A stretch of 28,594 bases of DNA from DATFKA01 sp042095835 (lineage in GTDB: Bacteria > Bacteroidota > Bacteroidia > Chitinophagales > Saprospiraceae). This document shows, piece by piece, positions 7,872-14,750 of this stretch. Numbering within the stretch: the stretch's first letter is position 1; every line of letters starts with the position of its first letter. Under the pieces are notes generated by a model. It was not told the DNA's origin. It saw only the letters and a list, made by a program, of their open reading frames with translations, and did not search any database. A program made the position numbers and the translations under genes. The stretch is from contig JBELML010000079.1 in the NCBI GenBank assembly GCA_042095835.1, forward strand, positions 1-28,594, read 5' to 3'.

Positions 7872-8927
7872 ATGATTTATCAAAGTTGGTGGAAATATTT
7901 AGGTGTTTTCTTACTCGTATATGCCTTTACGGTGGGTATGCTAGTGCCACTTAAACCAGGTATTTTAGAGGTTCGCCCTTCGAGTTTCAAAACTGGTGAG
8001 ACAGCAACCTTTAAAGTAAATGGCTATAATTCGAGCTATAAAAAAGCCGAAGATAGCTTGCGCGCTTGGTTAAAATTGGATGATGAAAAAGCCATCAGTG
8101 CCAAGCAAATCACCGTACTTAGTAATCAACAACTGGAAGTGGCTTTCGATCTGCCAGAATACCTGCCCACGAATCGTAGAGTACAAGATTTCACCTTGAT
8201 TGTGGACAATGAAATTGATGGTTACTCTCTGCGTCCCAGTGCGGTAGTTATCACTCAGGATTCCTTAGACCCTGCGATGGGCCAACAAGTATGGACAAAT
8301 GCACCTATCCAAAACCTCCATGAAAAATCGGGCATTACTTTTCCTTTTCGGAGTATCATAGAAGAAAGTATTCGGAATACCTACTTCCATGTGGCGCTAT
8401 GGTTTGCGATGCTTTTCTTATTCATTGGTTCGCTGACCTACTCGATCCGTTACTTGAGAAAAGGGAGCATTGATGCCGATTTACGGGCTACCGCATTCAC
8501 TCAAGTGGGTGTCTTGATTGGGATGCTAGGACTCATCACCGGAGCCATCTGGGCTAAAAACACCTGGGGCGCCTACTGGTCTTGGGATGTCAAACAAAAC
8601 ATGACGGCCATAGCTTTACTGATTTATTTCGCTTACTTTATTCTAAGGGCCAGTTTTGAGGACCCTGAAAAAAAGGCGCGTATTGCTGCTGTTTATAATA
8701 TTTTTGCCTTTGTTGCTTTAATCCCCTTGATCTACGTCATCCCTAGAATGACTGATAGTTTGCACCCCGGAGCCGGAGGAAATCCTGCTTTGGGAGGCGA
8801 GGACTTAGACAATACGATGCGCATGGTATTCTATCCGGCCATCATTGGTTGGACCTTATTGAGTTTTTGGATGGCAAGCCTGAGTTATCGGGCCATGCGC
8901 CTTCAGGAAAAATTATTGGATGCTTGA
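7872..8927 (+). CDS. ccmC: Cytochrome c biogenesis protein CcmC/CcsA (haem-handling WWD protein) with large insert
   Basis: A 351-residue haem-handling membrane protein. The tryptophan-rich WWD motif is clear (WGAYWSWD, 232-239), and candidate haem-ligand histidines flank it: H173 in NTYFHVALWF and H298 in DSLHPG. About six membrane segments are visible: residues 7-27, then 172-192, 212-230, 245-260, 274-292 and 320-338. Unusually, about 130 residues separate the first and second segments. This stretch (EVRPSSFKTGETATFKVNGY, later VTVLS-like and VAFDLP strands) is hydrophilic, beta-rich and reminiscent of an IPT/TIG immunoglobulin-like fold, probably extracytoplasmic. CcmC proteins are normally much shorter. 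The ATG at 7872 is preferred over the TTG at 7863. It is transcribed with ccmB. Confidence 0.9.
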   Translation: MIYQSWWKYLGVFLLVYAFTVGMLVPLKPGILEVRPSSFKTGETATFKVNGYNSSYKKAEDSLRAWLKLDDEKAISAKQITVLSNQQLEVAFDLPEYLPTNRRVQDFTLIVDNEIDGYSLRPSAVVITQDSLDPAMGQQVWTNAPIQNLHEKSGITFPFRSIIEESIRNTYFHVALWFAMLFLFIGSLTYSIRYLRKGSIDADLRATAFTQVGVLIGMLGLITGAIWAKNTWGAYWSWDVKQNMTAIALLIYFAYFILRASFEDPEKKARIAAVYNIFAFVALIPLIYVIPRMTDSLHPGAGGNPALGGEDLDNTMRMVFYPAIIGWTLLSFWMASLSYRAMRLQEKLLDA

Positions 8928-9078
8928 TTCCAAAAATAAGACAGATTATAACCAAATCACCAAAATAATATTCTAGCCACTATTTGTTTTGATTAAAAAA
9001 GTTGCGACTTTTGGCCCTATATTATAAAAGGGTTGGTGTCCATACTTTTTAGGCTTTCAAAGAAATAAAAAGACCATT
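8928..9078. other. Gap between ccmC and the ccmD-like gene
   Basis: 151 AT-rich bases. A short imperfect palindrome (CCCTATATTATAAAAGGG, near 9014-9031) is the only structure seen. No perfect TAnnTTTG box was found, so I cannot tell whether ccmD has its own promoter or is read from ccmB. Confidence 0.4.
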
Positions 9079-9294
9079 ATGAAACGTCTACTTATACTAT
9101 TTGCACTGATTTTTTTAAATACCAATACGATTTTAAATGCACAATCTGGCGGAGATTTTATGCGAAGCATTGGTAAAATCTACGTCGTAGTAGCGGTTAT
9201 TGTAGCTATTTTTATAGGGATTGTTGCGTTTTTGATGTATTTGGATAGAAAACTAACCAAATTAGAAAACCAAATTAACAACGACGATGCCTGA
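9079..9294 (+). CDS. ccmD: CcmD-like small membrane protein
   Basis: A 71-residue protein. Residues 1-21 look like a signal peptide or first hydrophobic helix ending LNAQ. A second, strongly hydrophobic helix (about 33-56, YVVVAVIVAIFIGIVAFLMYL) is followed by the charged DRKLTKLENQI. The helix plus LDRKxxxLE tail is the hallmark of Bacteroidota CcmD-family proteins, small helpers in releasing holo-CcmE from the CcmABC complex. Its position just after ccmB-ccmC supports this. The last 8 bases overlap the start of the glutamate dehydrogenase gene (GATGCCTGA), so the two are likely translationally coupled. Confidence 0.8.
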   Translation: MKRLLILFALIFLNTNTILNAQSGGDFMRSIGKIYVVVAVIVAIFIGIVAFLMYLDRKLTKLENQINNDDA

Positions 9295-10714
9295 ACCAAA
9301 GTCCATCGCGAGCTTTTACGATAGTGTACAAAGCTATTTCGACAAAGCAGCCGTTCATACCGGTTTAGAAAAAGGTCTATTAGATCAAATCAAGGTTTGT
9401 AACGCAGTCTACCAAATTAACTTCCCCGTAAAAATTGGAGATTCTGTACAGGTTGTTGAAGCCTATCGGGTTCAACACAGTCATCACCGATCTCCTACCA
9501 AAGGAGGTATTCGCTATTCCAACCATGTAAGTCAAGAAGAGGTGATGGCCCTGGCCACTCTGATGACCTACAAATGTGCCATCGTGGATGTACCATTTGG
9601 TGGCGCAAAAGGTGGTGTTAAGATATCGCCCTGGTCCTACACACCTGACCAGCTAGAAAAGATTACCAGAAGATATACCTCTGAACTGATCAAAAGGAAC
9701 CTGATTGGTCCGGGTATGGATGTACCTGCACCAGATTATGGAACTGGCGCCAGAGAAATGGCCTGGATCTATGATACTTATCGCACGTTTAATGGAGAGG
9801 ATATCAATGCAGCAGGCTGTGTAACGGGTAAACCGGTCAGCCAGAATGGTATCCGTGGTCGCCAGGAAGCTACCGGTAGAGGGGTCTATTATGGCATCAG
9901 GGAGGCTTGCGACATTCCAGAAGACATGAAGCGCCTTGGCTTGGAGACGGGGCTTAAGAACAAAACCTTTGTGGTACAGGGCTTGGGTAACGTAGGTTCC
10001 TTTACCTCTACGATCATGCAGGAAGAAGGAGAAGCTATCTTGGTAGGTGTAGCGGAGGTCGAAGGAGCGATTTATAATAAAAATGGCATTGATATTTCTG
10101 CCCTCCTAGAATATCGCAAAGAGCATGGGACTATCCTTAACTTCCCCGGTGCAGAGTCTTATGATAAAAAAGACCGTGCCAAGGGCTTGGAGTTTGAGTG
10201 CGACATCCTGATTCCTGCTGCCCTGGAGAATCAGATCACTATGGAAAACGTCCATAACATCAAAGCTAAAATCATTGCTGAAGCTGCCAACGGTCCCATT
10301 ACAGCACCCGCAGAGCAAGTATTGATTGAGAAAGGATCGATGATTCTACCTGACTTGTATTTAAATGCTGGTGGTGTGACAGTTTCGTATTTTGAGTGGT
10401 TGAAAAACCTCTCCCACATCCGTTTTGGCCGATTACAAAAGCGCTTTGATGAGAACCAATACCAAGCTTTGGTAGGACTGATCGAAAACAAAACTGGGAA
10501 AAGTATTGAAGCGCGAGAAAGAAAAATCATCAAAGGGGCAGATGAGATTGATTTGGTACGTTCTGGTCTAGAAGAAACGATGATTACAGCCTATCATCAA
10601 ATCAGAGAGGTGATGATGGATAAACCAAAAATCCAGGATTTAAGAACCGCAGCCTTTGTCAATGCTATCAAAAAAATCAGTAGTGATTACCTAACTTTAG
10701 GTATCTTTCCATAG
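9287..10714 (+). CDS. Glu/Leu/Phe/Val dehydrogenase family, probable glutamate dehydrogenase
   Basis: A 475-residue cytosolic oxidoreductase that interconverts glutamate and 2-oxoglutarate plus ammonium. The family signature VPFGGAKGGVKISPW (102-116) carries the catalytic Lys (K108). Substrate-binding lysines are expected at K72 (PTKGGIRY) and K96 (MTYKCAI), and the catalytic Asp is D150 in MDVPAPDYGTG. The Rossmann nucleotide-binding loop GLGNVG is at 232-237. At 475 residues it is somewhat longer than usual (about 410-450), with extra C-terminal sequence. Cofactor preference (NAD or NADP) cannot be read safely. The start codon overlaps the ccmD stop, and a strong hairpin terminator follows. 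The lrp-type regulator just downstream may control it. Confidence 0.93.
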   Translation: MPEPKSIASFYDSVQSYFDKAAVHTGLEKGLLDQIKVCNAVYQINFPVKIGDSVQVVEAYRVQHSHHRSPTKGGIRYSNHVSQEEVMALATLMTYKCAIVDVPFGGAKGGVKISPWSYTPDQLEKITRRYTSELIKRNLIGPGMDVPAPDYGTGAREMAWIYDTYRTFNGEDINAAGCVTGKPVSQNGIRGRQEATGRGVYYGIREACDIPEDMKRLGLETGLKNKTFVVQGLGNVGSFTSTIMQEEGEAILVGVAEVEGAIYNKNGIDISALLEYRKEHGTILNFPGAESYDKKDRAKGLEFECDILIPAALENQITMENVHNIKAKIIAEAANGPITAPAEQVLIEKGSMILPDLYLNAGGVTVSYFEWLKNLSHIRFGRLQKRFDENQYQALVGLIENKTGKSIEARERKIIKGADEIDLVRSGLEETMITAYHQIREVMMDKPKIQDLRTAAFVNAIKKISSDYLTLGIFP

Positions 10715-10723
10715 AGTAAAAAC

Positions 10724-10764
10724 AAGCGTGGCTGTAGATATTTACAGTCACGCTTATCCTTTTA
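10724..10764 (+). terminator. Intrinsic terminator after the glutamate dehydrogenase gene
   Basis: A 13-bp stem (10724-10736 with 10743-10755, one G-U pair) closes a 6-base loop, followed by ATCCTTTT. It lies 9 bases after the stop codon and ends the ccmB to gdh unit. Confidence 0.8.
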
Positions 10765-11029
10765 AAAACTGATTATCAGCCGATTAAACAATAGACTTGC
10801 ATTTTTCTAAAGCCCACCCTCCTGACCAAGAACCTTTTCTCCAATCTAGGTGTTGTAAAAATAGAGGTTACAATACTCACCAAATAATCTCCTGCAATAA
10901 AAACAAGTATAATTTTGATTTTTACCGTTAATGTAAAATTTACGTAGGTTTTTTGTTATTTATTTTGCTATTTATTTGTTATTGCCTTATATTGCGGCCG
11001 ATATCCCATTTGCCCACAAAATATTCGGA
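10765..11029. other. Upstream region of the Lrp-type regulator
   Basis: About 265 bases of mostly AT-rich DNA with no convincing coding sequence. The part nearest the gene (about 10940-10980) is a run of TTTG and TATTT words that come close to the TAnnTTTG consensus, but no perfect match exists. The in-frame extension upstream from 10976 encodes residues foreign to the Lrp family. This is the likely promoter and autoregulatory region. Confidence 0.4.
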
Positions 11030-11503
11030 ATGTCAGATAAACTAGATAAAATAGATTTAAAGATTCTCAAGATCCTACAAGACAACAGTAAGATTACTAA
11101 TTTGGACCTTTCCAAGAGAATCGGCCTTTCACCTGCACCTACTTTAGAAAGAGTTAAAAAACTGGAAAGCAGCGATGTGATCCAGAGTTTCCATGCTCAA
11201 GTGAACCCTCAAGCTATCGGTTTGAATGTCAAGACTTTCGTCTTGGTTTCTCTAGCCTGGCAGAAGGAAAATGCCCTGAATAACTTCTTAGATAAAATCA
11301 AGGAGATTCAAGAAATTACCGAGTGTTACATCATTACTGGTGAAGCAGATTTCTTGATAAAAATCGTTTGTAAGGATATCCCAACCTACGAGCAATTGTT
11401 ATTCAAAACACTTTCTCAAATTGAGGAGATCGAGCGCCTGAAGACTTTGATGACCCTTTCAACGGTCAAAGATGCCAAGGTACTCCCTTACAAGTATGAT
11501 TAA
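11030..11503 (+). CDS. Lrp/AsnC family transcriptional regulator
   Basis: A 157-residue feast/famine regulator. Residues 5-55 form the winged helix-turn-helix (KLDKIDLKILKILQDNSKIT, then LSKRIGLSPAPTLERVKKLE). Residues about 65-145 form the effector-sensing RAM domain, ending in the common ...LMTLSTVKDAK pattern. Such proteins are octamers or dimers that bind amino acids and regulate amino-acid metabolism. Its place directly downstream of glutamate dehydrogenase suggests that gene as a target, which is inference. The ATG at 11030 gives the conserved MSDKLDKIDLKIL start. The 18 extra codons from the TTG at 10976 are rejected. Confidence 0.93.
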   Translation: MSDKLDKIDLKILKILQDNSKITNLDLSKRIGLSPAPTLERVKKLESSDVIQSFHAQVNPQAIGLNVKTFVLVSLAWQKENALNNFLDKIKEIQEITECYIITGEADFLIKIVCKDIPTYEQLLFKTLSQIEEIERLKTLMTLSTVKDAKVLPYKYD

Positions 11504-11517
11504 TTTAATCATGGTTT

Positions 11518-11554
11518 AGAAAAAAAGCAAAGCTATAGGCTTTGCTTTTTTTCT
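11518..11554. terminator. Perfect palindromic terminator after the Lrp-type gene
   Basis: A perfect 16-bp stem (11518-11533 with 11539-11554) closes a 5-base loop. The GC-containing top (GCAAAGC/GCTTTGC) is flanked by seven A on the left and seven T on the right, so it can work in both directions. It lies 14 bases after the lrp stop and only 18 bases before the TraB/GumN start codon. Confidence 0.85.
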
Positions 11555-11572
11555 ACCACTCCATTCTTTTTC

Positions 11573-12373
11573 TTGAAAAGAAAATCAAACCAAAGCCTCC
11601 TGTGGCAGTTGGACCCGCCAGATTGCAGCTTTACTTCCTTCTTGTTTGGCACCATGCATACCAAGACCGAAAAGGCTTATAGCTCCATTGAACAACTCAA
11701 ACCCTACATTGATCAATGTGCAACTTACGCAGGCGAGACCCATGTCGAAGAGCTTCAGCAAAGAAGTGCTACTCTACCTATGGCTGCTGAGCGCTTACTC
11801 CTATCACAAATTGGTGAAAAGCGCTTCTACAAAGCCCAAAAAATACTCCAAAAAACCACGGGCTTGAACCTACAACAGGTACAGCATCTACGCCCCATGC
11901 TGATTTCGAGTCTCATTGACCAGTCTCTTTTACCACAAAATGGCAGAATCGTAGCCCTGGACCAGTACTTATGGCAATACGCTAAATCAAAAGATAAAAC
12001 CCTAAGCGGGATAGAAACAGTAGAAGACCAAATTGCCGTTTTTGACCAACTGGACCAAAAAACAGAACTCAAAGCCCTACTCTCCACCATTAGCAATATC
12101 TCTCGCCATCGCAAAAACCTACTCAAAACGCTTGACTGGTACGAGCAGCAGGACATCCAACAGTTGTATCGGTCCACCCAAAAAAATCTAGGCCAATGGC
12201 GCTACATCCTCCTCAAAAAAAGGAATCATCGGATGGCCAACAGTATTCATACCCTCTGCACCGACAGATCGAGCTTCTGTACAGTTGGTGCGGCTCATTT
12301 AGCCGGCAAGGAGGGTGTACTTAGGCTTTTGAAAGTGAAAGGTTTTAGAGTGAGGGCAGTGATCGTTTCTTGA
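11573..12373 (+). CDS. TraB/GumN family protein
   Basis: A 266-residue member of the TraB/GumN family (also called PrgY), a metal-dependent, protease-like fold whose bacterial members have mostly unknown targets. Family motifs are visible: SLLWQLDPP and FLFGTMHT near the N-terminus, a VALDQYLWQYAKSKDKTLSGIETVEDQ-type LD...GLE segment near 126-152, and RNHRMANSIHTL with TVGAAHLAGKEGVLRLL at the C-terminus. Most bacterial relatives are secreted or lipoproteins. This one has no signal peptide because the conserved domain starts at residue 9. The only usable start is TTG at 11573, just after a strong terminator. The next ATG would delete the GTMH motif start. It is convergent with the cyclase gene. 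Confidence 0.78.
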   Translation: MKRKSNQSLLWQLDPPDCSFTSFLFGTMHTKTEKAYSSIEQLKPYIDQCATYAGETHVEELQQRSATLPMAAERLLLSQIGEKRFYKAQKILQKTTGLNLQQVQHLRPMLISSLIDQSLLPQNGRIVALDQYLWQYAKSKDKTLSGIETVEDQIAVFDQLDQKTELKALLSTISNISRHRKNLLKTLDWYEQQDIQQLYRSTQKNLGQWRYILLKKRNHRMANSIHTLCTDRSSFCTVGAAHLAGKEGVLRLLKVKGFRVRAVIVS

Positions 12374-12706
12374 AAATAAAATGTTGGTCTACCATTTCCA
12401 AGTCAATAGAAGGAAGCCTATTATTAACTTAGGAATGAGTCAATAATAAATTAAACATCTTTACTAGTTCTTTTGCCGCCCAGTTTCGTTAAAAAGCCTC
12501 GTAGATGCGCTGCATCGCCTGCGTTTTTTGCCTCACTGAACAGCAAAATACCTGCGTAAATCTTGTATACTTTATTAATGCCCCATTCCTTATTCAAAAA
12601 GACGGAAATATTTAAACAGAGGGCTCTACATTGTTCCTGTTTTCAGGATTAATAAAGATTTAACGGCAAAATATCTTCAGATCTTGATATTCAGAAGGGA
12701 TTTGAT
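12374..12706. other. Convergent intergenic region
   Basis: 333 bases between the TraB/GumN gene and the end of the export/signalling gene set. I see no protein-coding sequence. The central part holds the long imperfect palindrome annotated below. The rest is AT-rich and unstructured apart from a weak 5-bp stem near 12669-12688. Confidence 0.6.
12471..12548. repeat. Long imperfect palindrome, possible dispersed intergenic repeat (REP/MITE-like)
   Basis: The left arm (12471-12497, beginning TTTTGCCGCCCAGT) pairs imperfectly with the right arm (12521-12548, ending ACTGAACAGCAAAA): about two thirds of 27 positions pair. Inside lies a perfect small inverted repeat, GATGC-gct-GCATC (12504-12516). 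CCTGCGT occurs twice (12518-12524 and 12551-12557). It is more GC-rich than the surrounding DNA and sits between convergent genes, as REP or MITE elements often do. The repeat status is inferred from structure only. Confidence 0.45.
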
Positions 12707-14344
12707 TTATTTTTCACTAGGTAACAAAGATCCAAATTTATCTAATAAAAAAGCTGTAGTCTTATCTCTTGGAAAATCTTGATGAATACCTTGTAAAACA
12801 CTAATGGCATCTAAAAAATTTTGGTTATCAAAACAGCGGATTACAGATTCAAAACAATCCAAGTATTCTTTCTTTTGAGTCATTATTTCTGGAAGGTCGC
12901 CGTTAAAGCATTCGTAAATCTCAATTAATTGTTGTTTCCCTTTTACCTTGGTCTGACCTAGATATCGAATCAAATAGTCGTCAATGAAAGAATCTCCAAT
13001 TTGATTAAAAACCCTTGACAAGCTTTCACCACTCATCAATATATTAACACCGTATTTCTTGGTTAAACTTTCAATTCTGGAGGCGGTATTGACAGTATCA
13101 GAGATGGTTGCTGCATCTAACCTGGTTTGATCTCCGGTCACGCCTAAAATCAAGGACCCTGTATGCAAGCCAATTCCAACACTGATCGGGGGTCTTCCTT
13201 TTTTTTGTCTTTCTAGATTATACACTTGCAACTGAAGTTGCATCTCGATAGCGGTATTTAAAGCATCTAATGGTGATTTTGGGAAGATAGCCATTATTCC
13301 ATCTCCTAAATATTGGTTCACAAACCCATTGTTCTTTTGGATAATTGGCCCCATACGATTATTGAATGCGGTAACAAATCTAAAAGTTTCCCTGGGCGTC
13401 ATCCCTTCAGATAAAGTGGTATACCCTCGGATGTCACTAAAGAGTACTGTTACTTCCGCTTCTACACTATCGCCAAGGTTTACTTGGGTAATCTCTTCGT
13501 ACCCTAAAAACTCCAAGAAAGCAGAAGGAACAAAACGACTAGCAGATTGATGTAAATTACGTACCTCTTTTTCTCTTTCTTGAACTGCTTTTAAATTTTT
13601 CTGATAAAGATAAGAACTGTGTAATGCTACAGCGGATTGAGTAGATAGCGTATTGGCTAGTTTTAGGTCGGCAGCCGTATACTCTGCCACTTCCTCACTA
13701 ATTAAGTAAGCATACCCCAGTAATTGGTCCTGGACTTTAAGGGGAGTGTACAATAATGAAAAACAAAGTCCCTCTAGTTTTAAATGATTAATTATTTCGC
13801 CCCTACTCTCTTTATTAAAGTATTGCTGGATAAAAGATTTTTGCTCAAAAGGAGATGGCCCATCTTCTAGCTCGCTAAACCGGCTTAAAACTTGAAATTC
13901 AGATTTATGATCATGAAAATAAATAATTCCACCTGCTCTAGCTTTAATAAGCTGTTTCATTTCGGTAAGCGTCAAATCTGCAATCTCTCCTTGATTTATA
14001 GTAGCCGATAATTTCTGGGAAAACTTGTGCATCAAGTTTATTTCACGATATAAATCCAATACCTCACTTCCTAGTTTTCTTTTTTCATATTCCTTCTGTA
14101 TTAAATTAATTAATAGAGGAGCTAGAATTGATGTAGCTTCGCCTGCATATAAACAACCATAAGCATTGCCTTGAAAAACCAATTGTTCATCTTTTATATC
14201 AGCACTAGGAAGATTCCCTAAAATCACTTCTCCTTTATTCCCCAGGATAGAAACTTCTTGACCAAATTGATTACTTATCTGATTGATTAAATCAATCATT
14301 AAGGGTTCCTTTTTCAGTAATTTCTTCAGTCTTACCCGTACCAT
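12707..14344 (-). CDS. GAF domain-containing class III adenylate/guanylate cyclase
   Basis: A 545-residue cytosolic signalling enzyme. Residues 1-90 are a short N-terminal domain. A GAF-like sensor spans about 105-245, followed by a linker helix (246-270). The class III cyclase catalytic domain is at about 293-480, and a small alpha-helical tail at 490-545. Metal-binding aspartates are D304 (VLFSDIRGYTTLSE) and D348 (YLGDGIMAIF). Transition-state residues N419 and R423 are in SDTVNTASRIE. At the positions that usually choose the base, the canonical Lys is Gln (Q344 in FVNQYLGDG) and the Asp/Thr position is Ala (A412 in RLDAATISD), so ATP versus GTP use cannot be called. It is the last gene of the export/signalling set, 22 bases after the receiver gene. 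The cNMP-binding protein at the start of the set is a candidate reader of its product. Confidence 0.9.
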   Translation of the reverse strand: MVRVRLKKLLKKEPLMIDLINQISNQFGQEVSILGNKGEVILGNLPSADIKDEQLVFQGNAYGCLYAGEATSILAPLLINLIQKEYEKRKLGSEVLDLYREINLMHKFSQKLSATINQGEIADLTLTEMKQLIKARAGGIIYFHDHKSEFQVLSRFSELEDGPSPFEQKSFIQQYFNKESRGEIINHLKLEGLCFSLLYTPLKVQDQLLGYAYLISEEVAEYTAADLKLANTLSTQSAVALHSSYLYQKNLKAVQEREKEVRNLHQSASRFVPSAFLEFLGYEEITQVNLGDSVEAEVTVLFSDIRGYTTLSEGMTPRETFRFVTAFNNRMGPIIQKNNGFVNQYLGDGIMAIFPKSPLDALNTAIEMQLQLQVYNLERQKKGRPPISVGIGLHTGSLILGVTGDQTRLDAATISDTVNTASRIESLTKKYGVNILMSGESLSRVFNQIGDSFIDDYLIRYLGQTKVKGKQQLIEIYECFNGDLPEIMTQKKEYLDCFESVIRCFDNQNFLDAISVLQGIHQDFPRDKTTAFLLDKFGSLLPSEK

Positions 14345-14366
14345 AATGTTAATTTAAGTTGAGAGG

Positions 14367-14747
14367 TTACAAGCCTAGAATCTCACTGGCCTTATCGAGG
14401 ATCATATCAGGATCAAAAGGTTTGGTTAAATACTCGTCAGCACCGACCGCCAAACCATTTTCTTTATCTAATTCCTGGCCCTTTGCCGTCAGTAGAATAA
14501 TGTAGATATCTTCGTTTTCGGAAGACCTTTTAACTTTTTCACAAACCTCAAAACCGTTCATCTTGGGCATCATCACATCTAGAAAAACCAACTGTGGATG
14601 TTCTTCCTCGATAATGGTGAGTGCCTCTTGACCATTTGTAGCAGAGAAAAGTTCTACGTCTTCATCTTCCAAATCTTCTAAGGTTTGTTCAAGCAGCATT
14701 CTAATATGTGCTTCGTCATCTACGATGAGTAATTTCCTGTCTTCCAT
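14367..14747 (-). CDS. Stand-alone receiver-domain response regulator
   Basis: A 126-residue CheY-like protein made of a receiver domain only. The acidic pocket is D10/D11 (LLIVDDE), the phosphoacceptor D57 (LVFLDVMMPKMNG), with the switch T87 (LLTAKG) and invariant K109 (YLTKPFD). It has no DNA-binding or enzymatic output, so it must act by protein contact or as a phosphotransfer intermediate. Its gene starts 3 bases after the stop of the hybrid kinase and ends 22 bases before the cyclase gene. The kinase is the obvious phosphodonor, and the cyclase or another kinase the possible target (inference). Confidence 0.93.
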   Translation of the reverse strand: MEDRKLLIVDDEAHIRMLLEQTLEDLEDEDVELFSATNGQEALTIIEEEHPQLVFLDVMMPKMNGFEVCEKVKRSSENEDIYIILLTAKGQELDKENGLAVGADEYLTKPFDPDMILDKASEILGL

Positions 14748-14750
14748 AGC

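Noticed and set aside
9079..9294. Small ORF with a hydrophobic leader and GG (AQSGGDF) as a candidate precursor peptide for the C39 exporter
   Set aside because: The second helix and LDRKLTKLE tail match CcmD, it follows ccmB-ccmC, and it lies far from the exporter on the other strand.
10976..11029. Longer Lrp-type protein from a TTG start
   Set aside because: The 18 extra residues do not fit the family, while the ATG at 11030 gives the conserved N-terminus.
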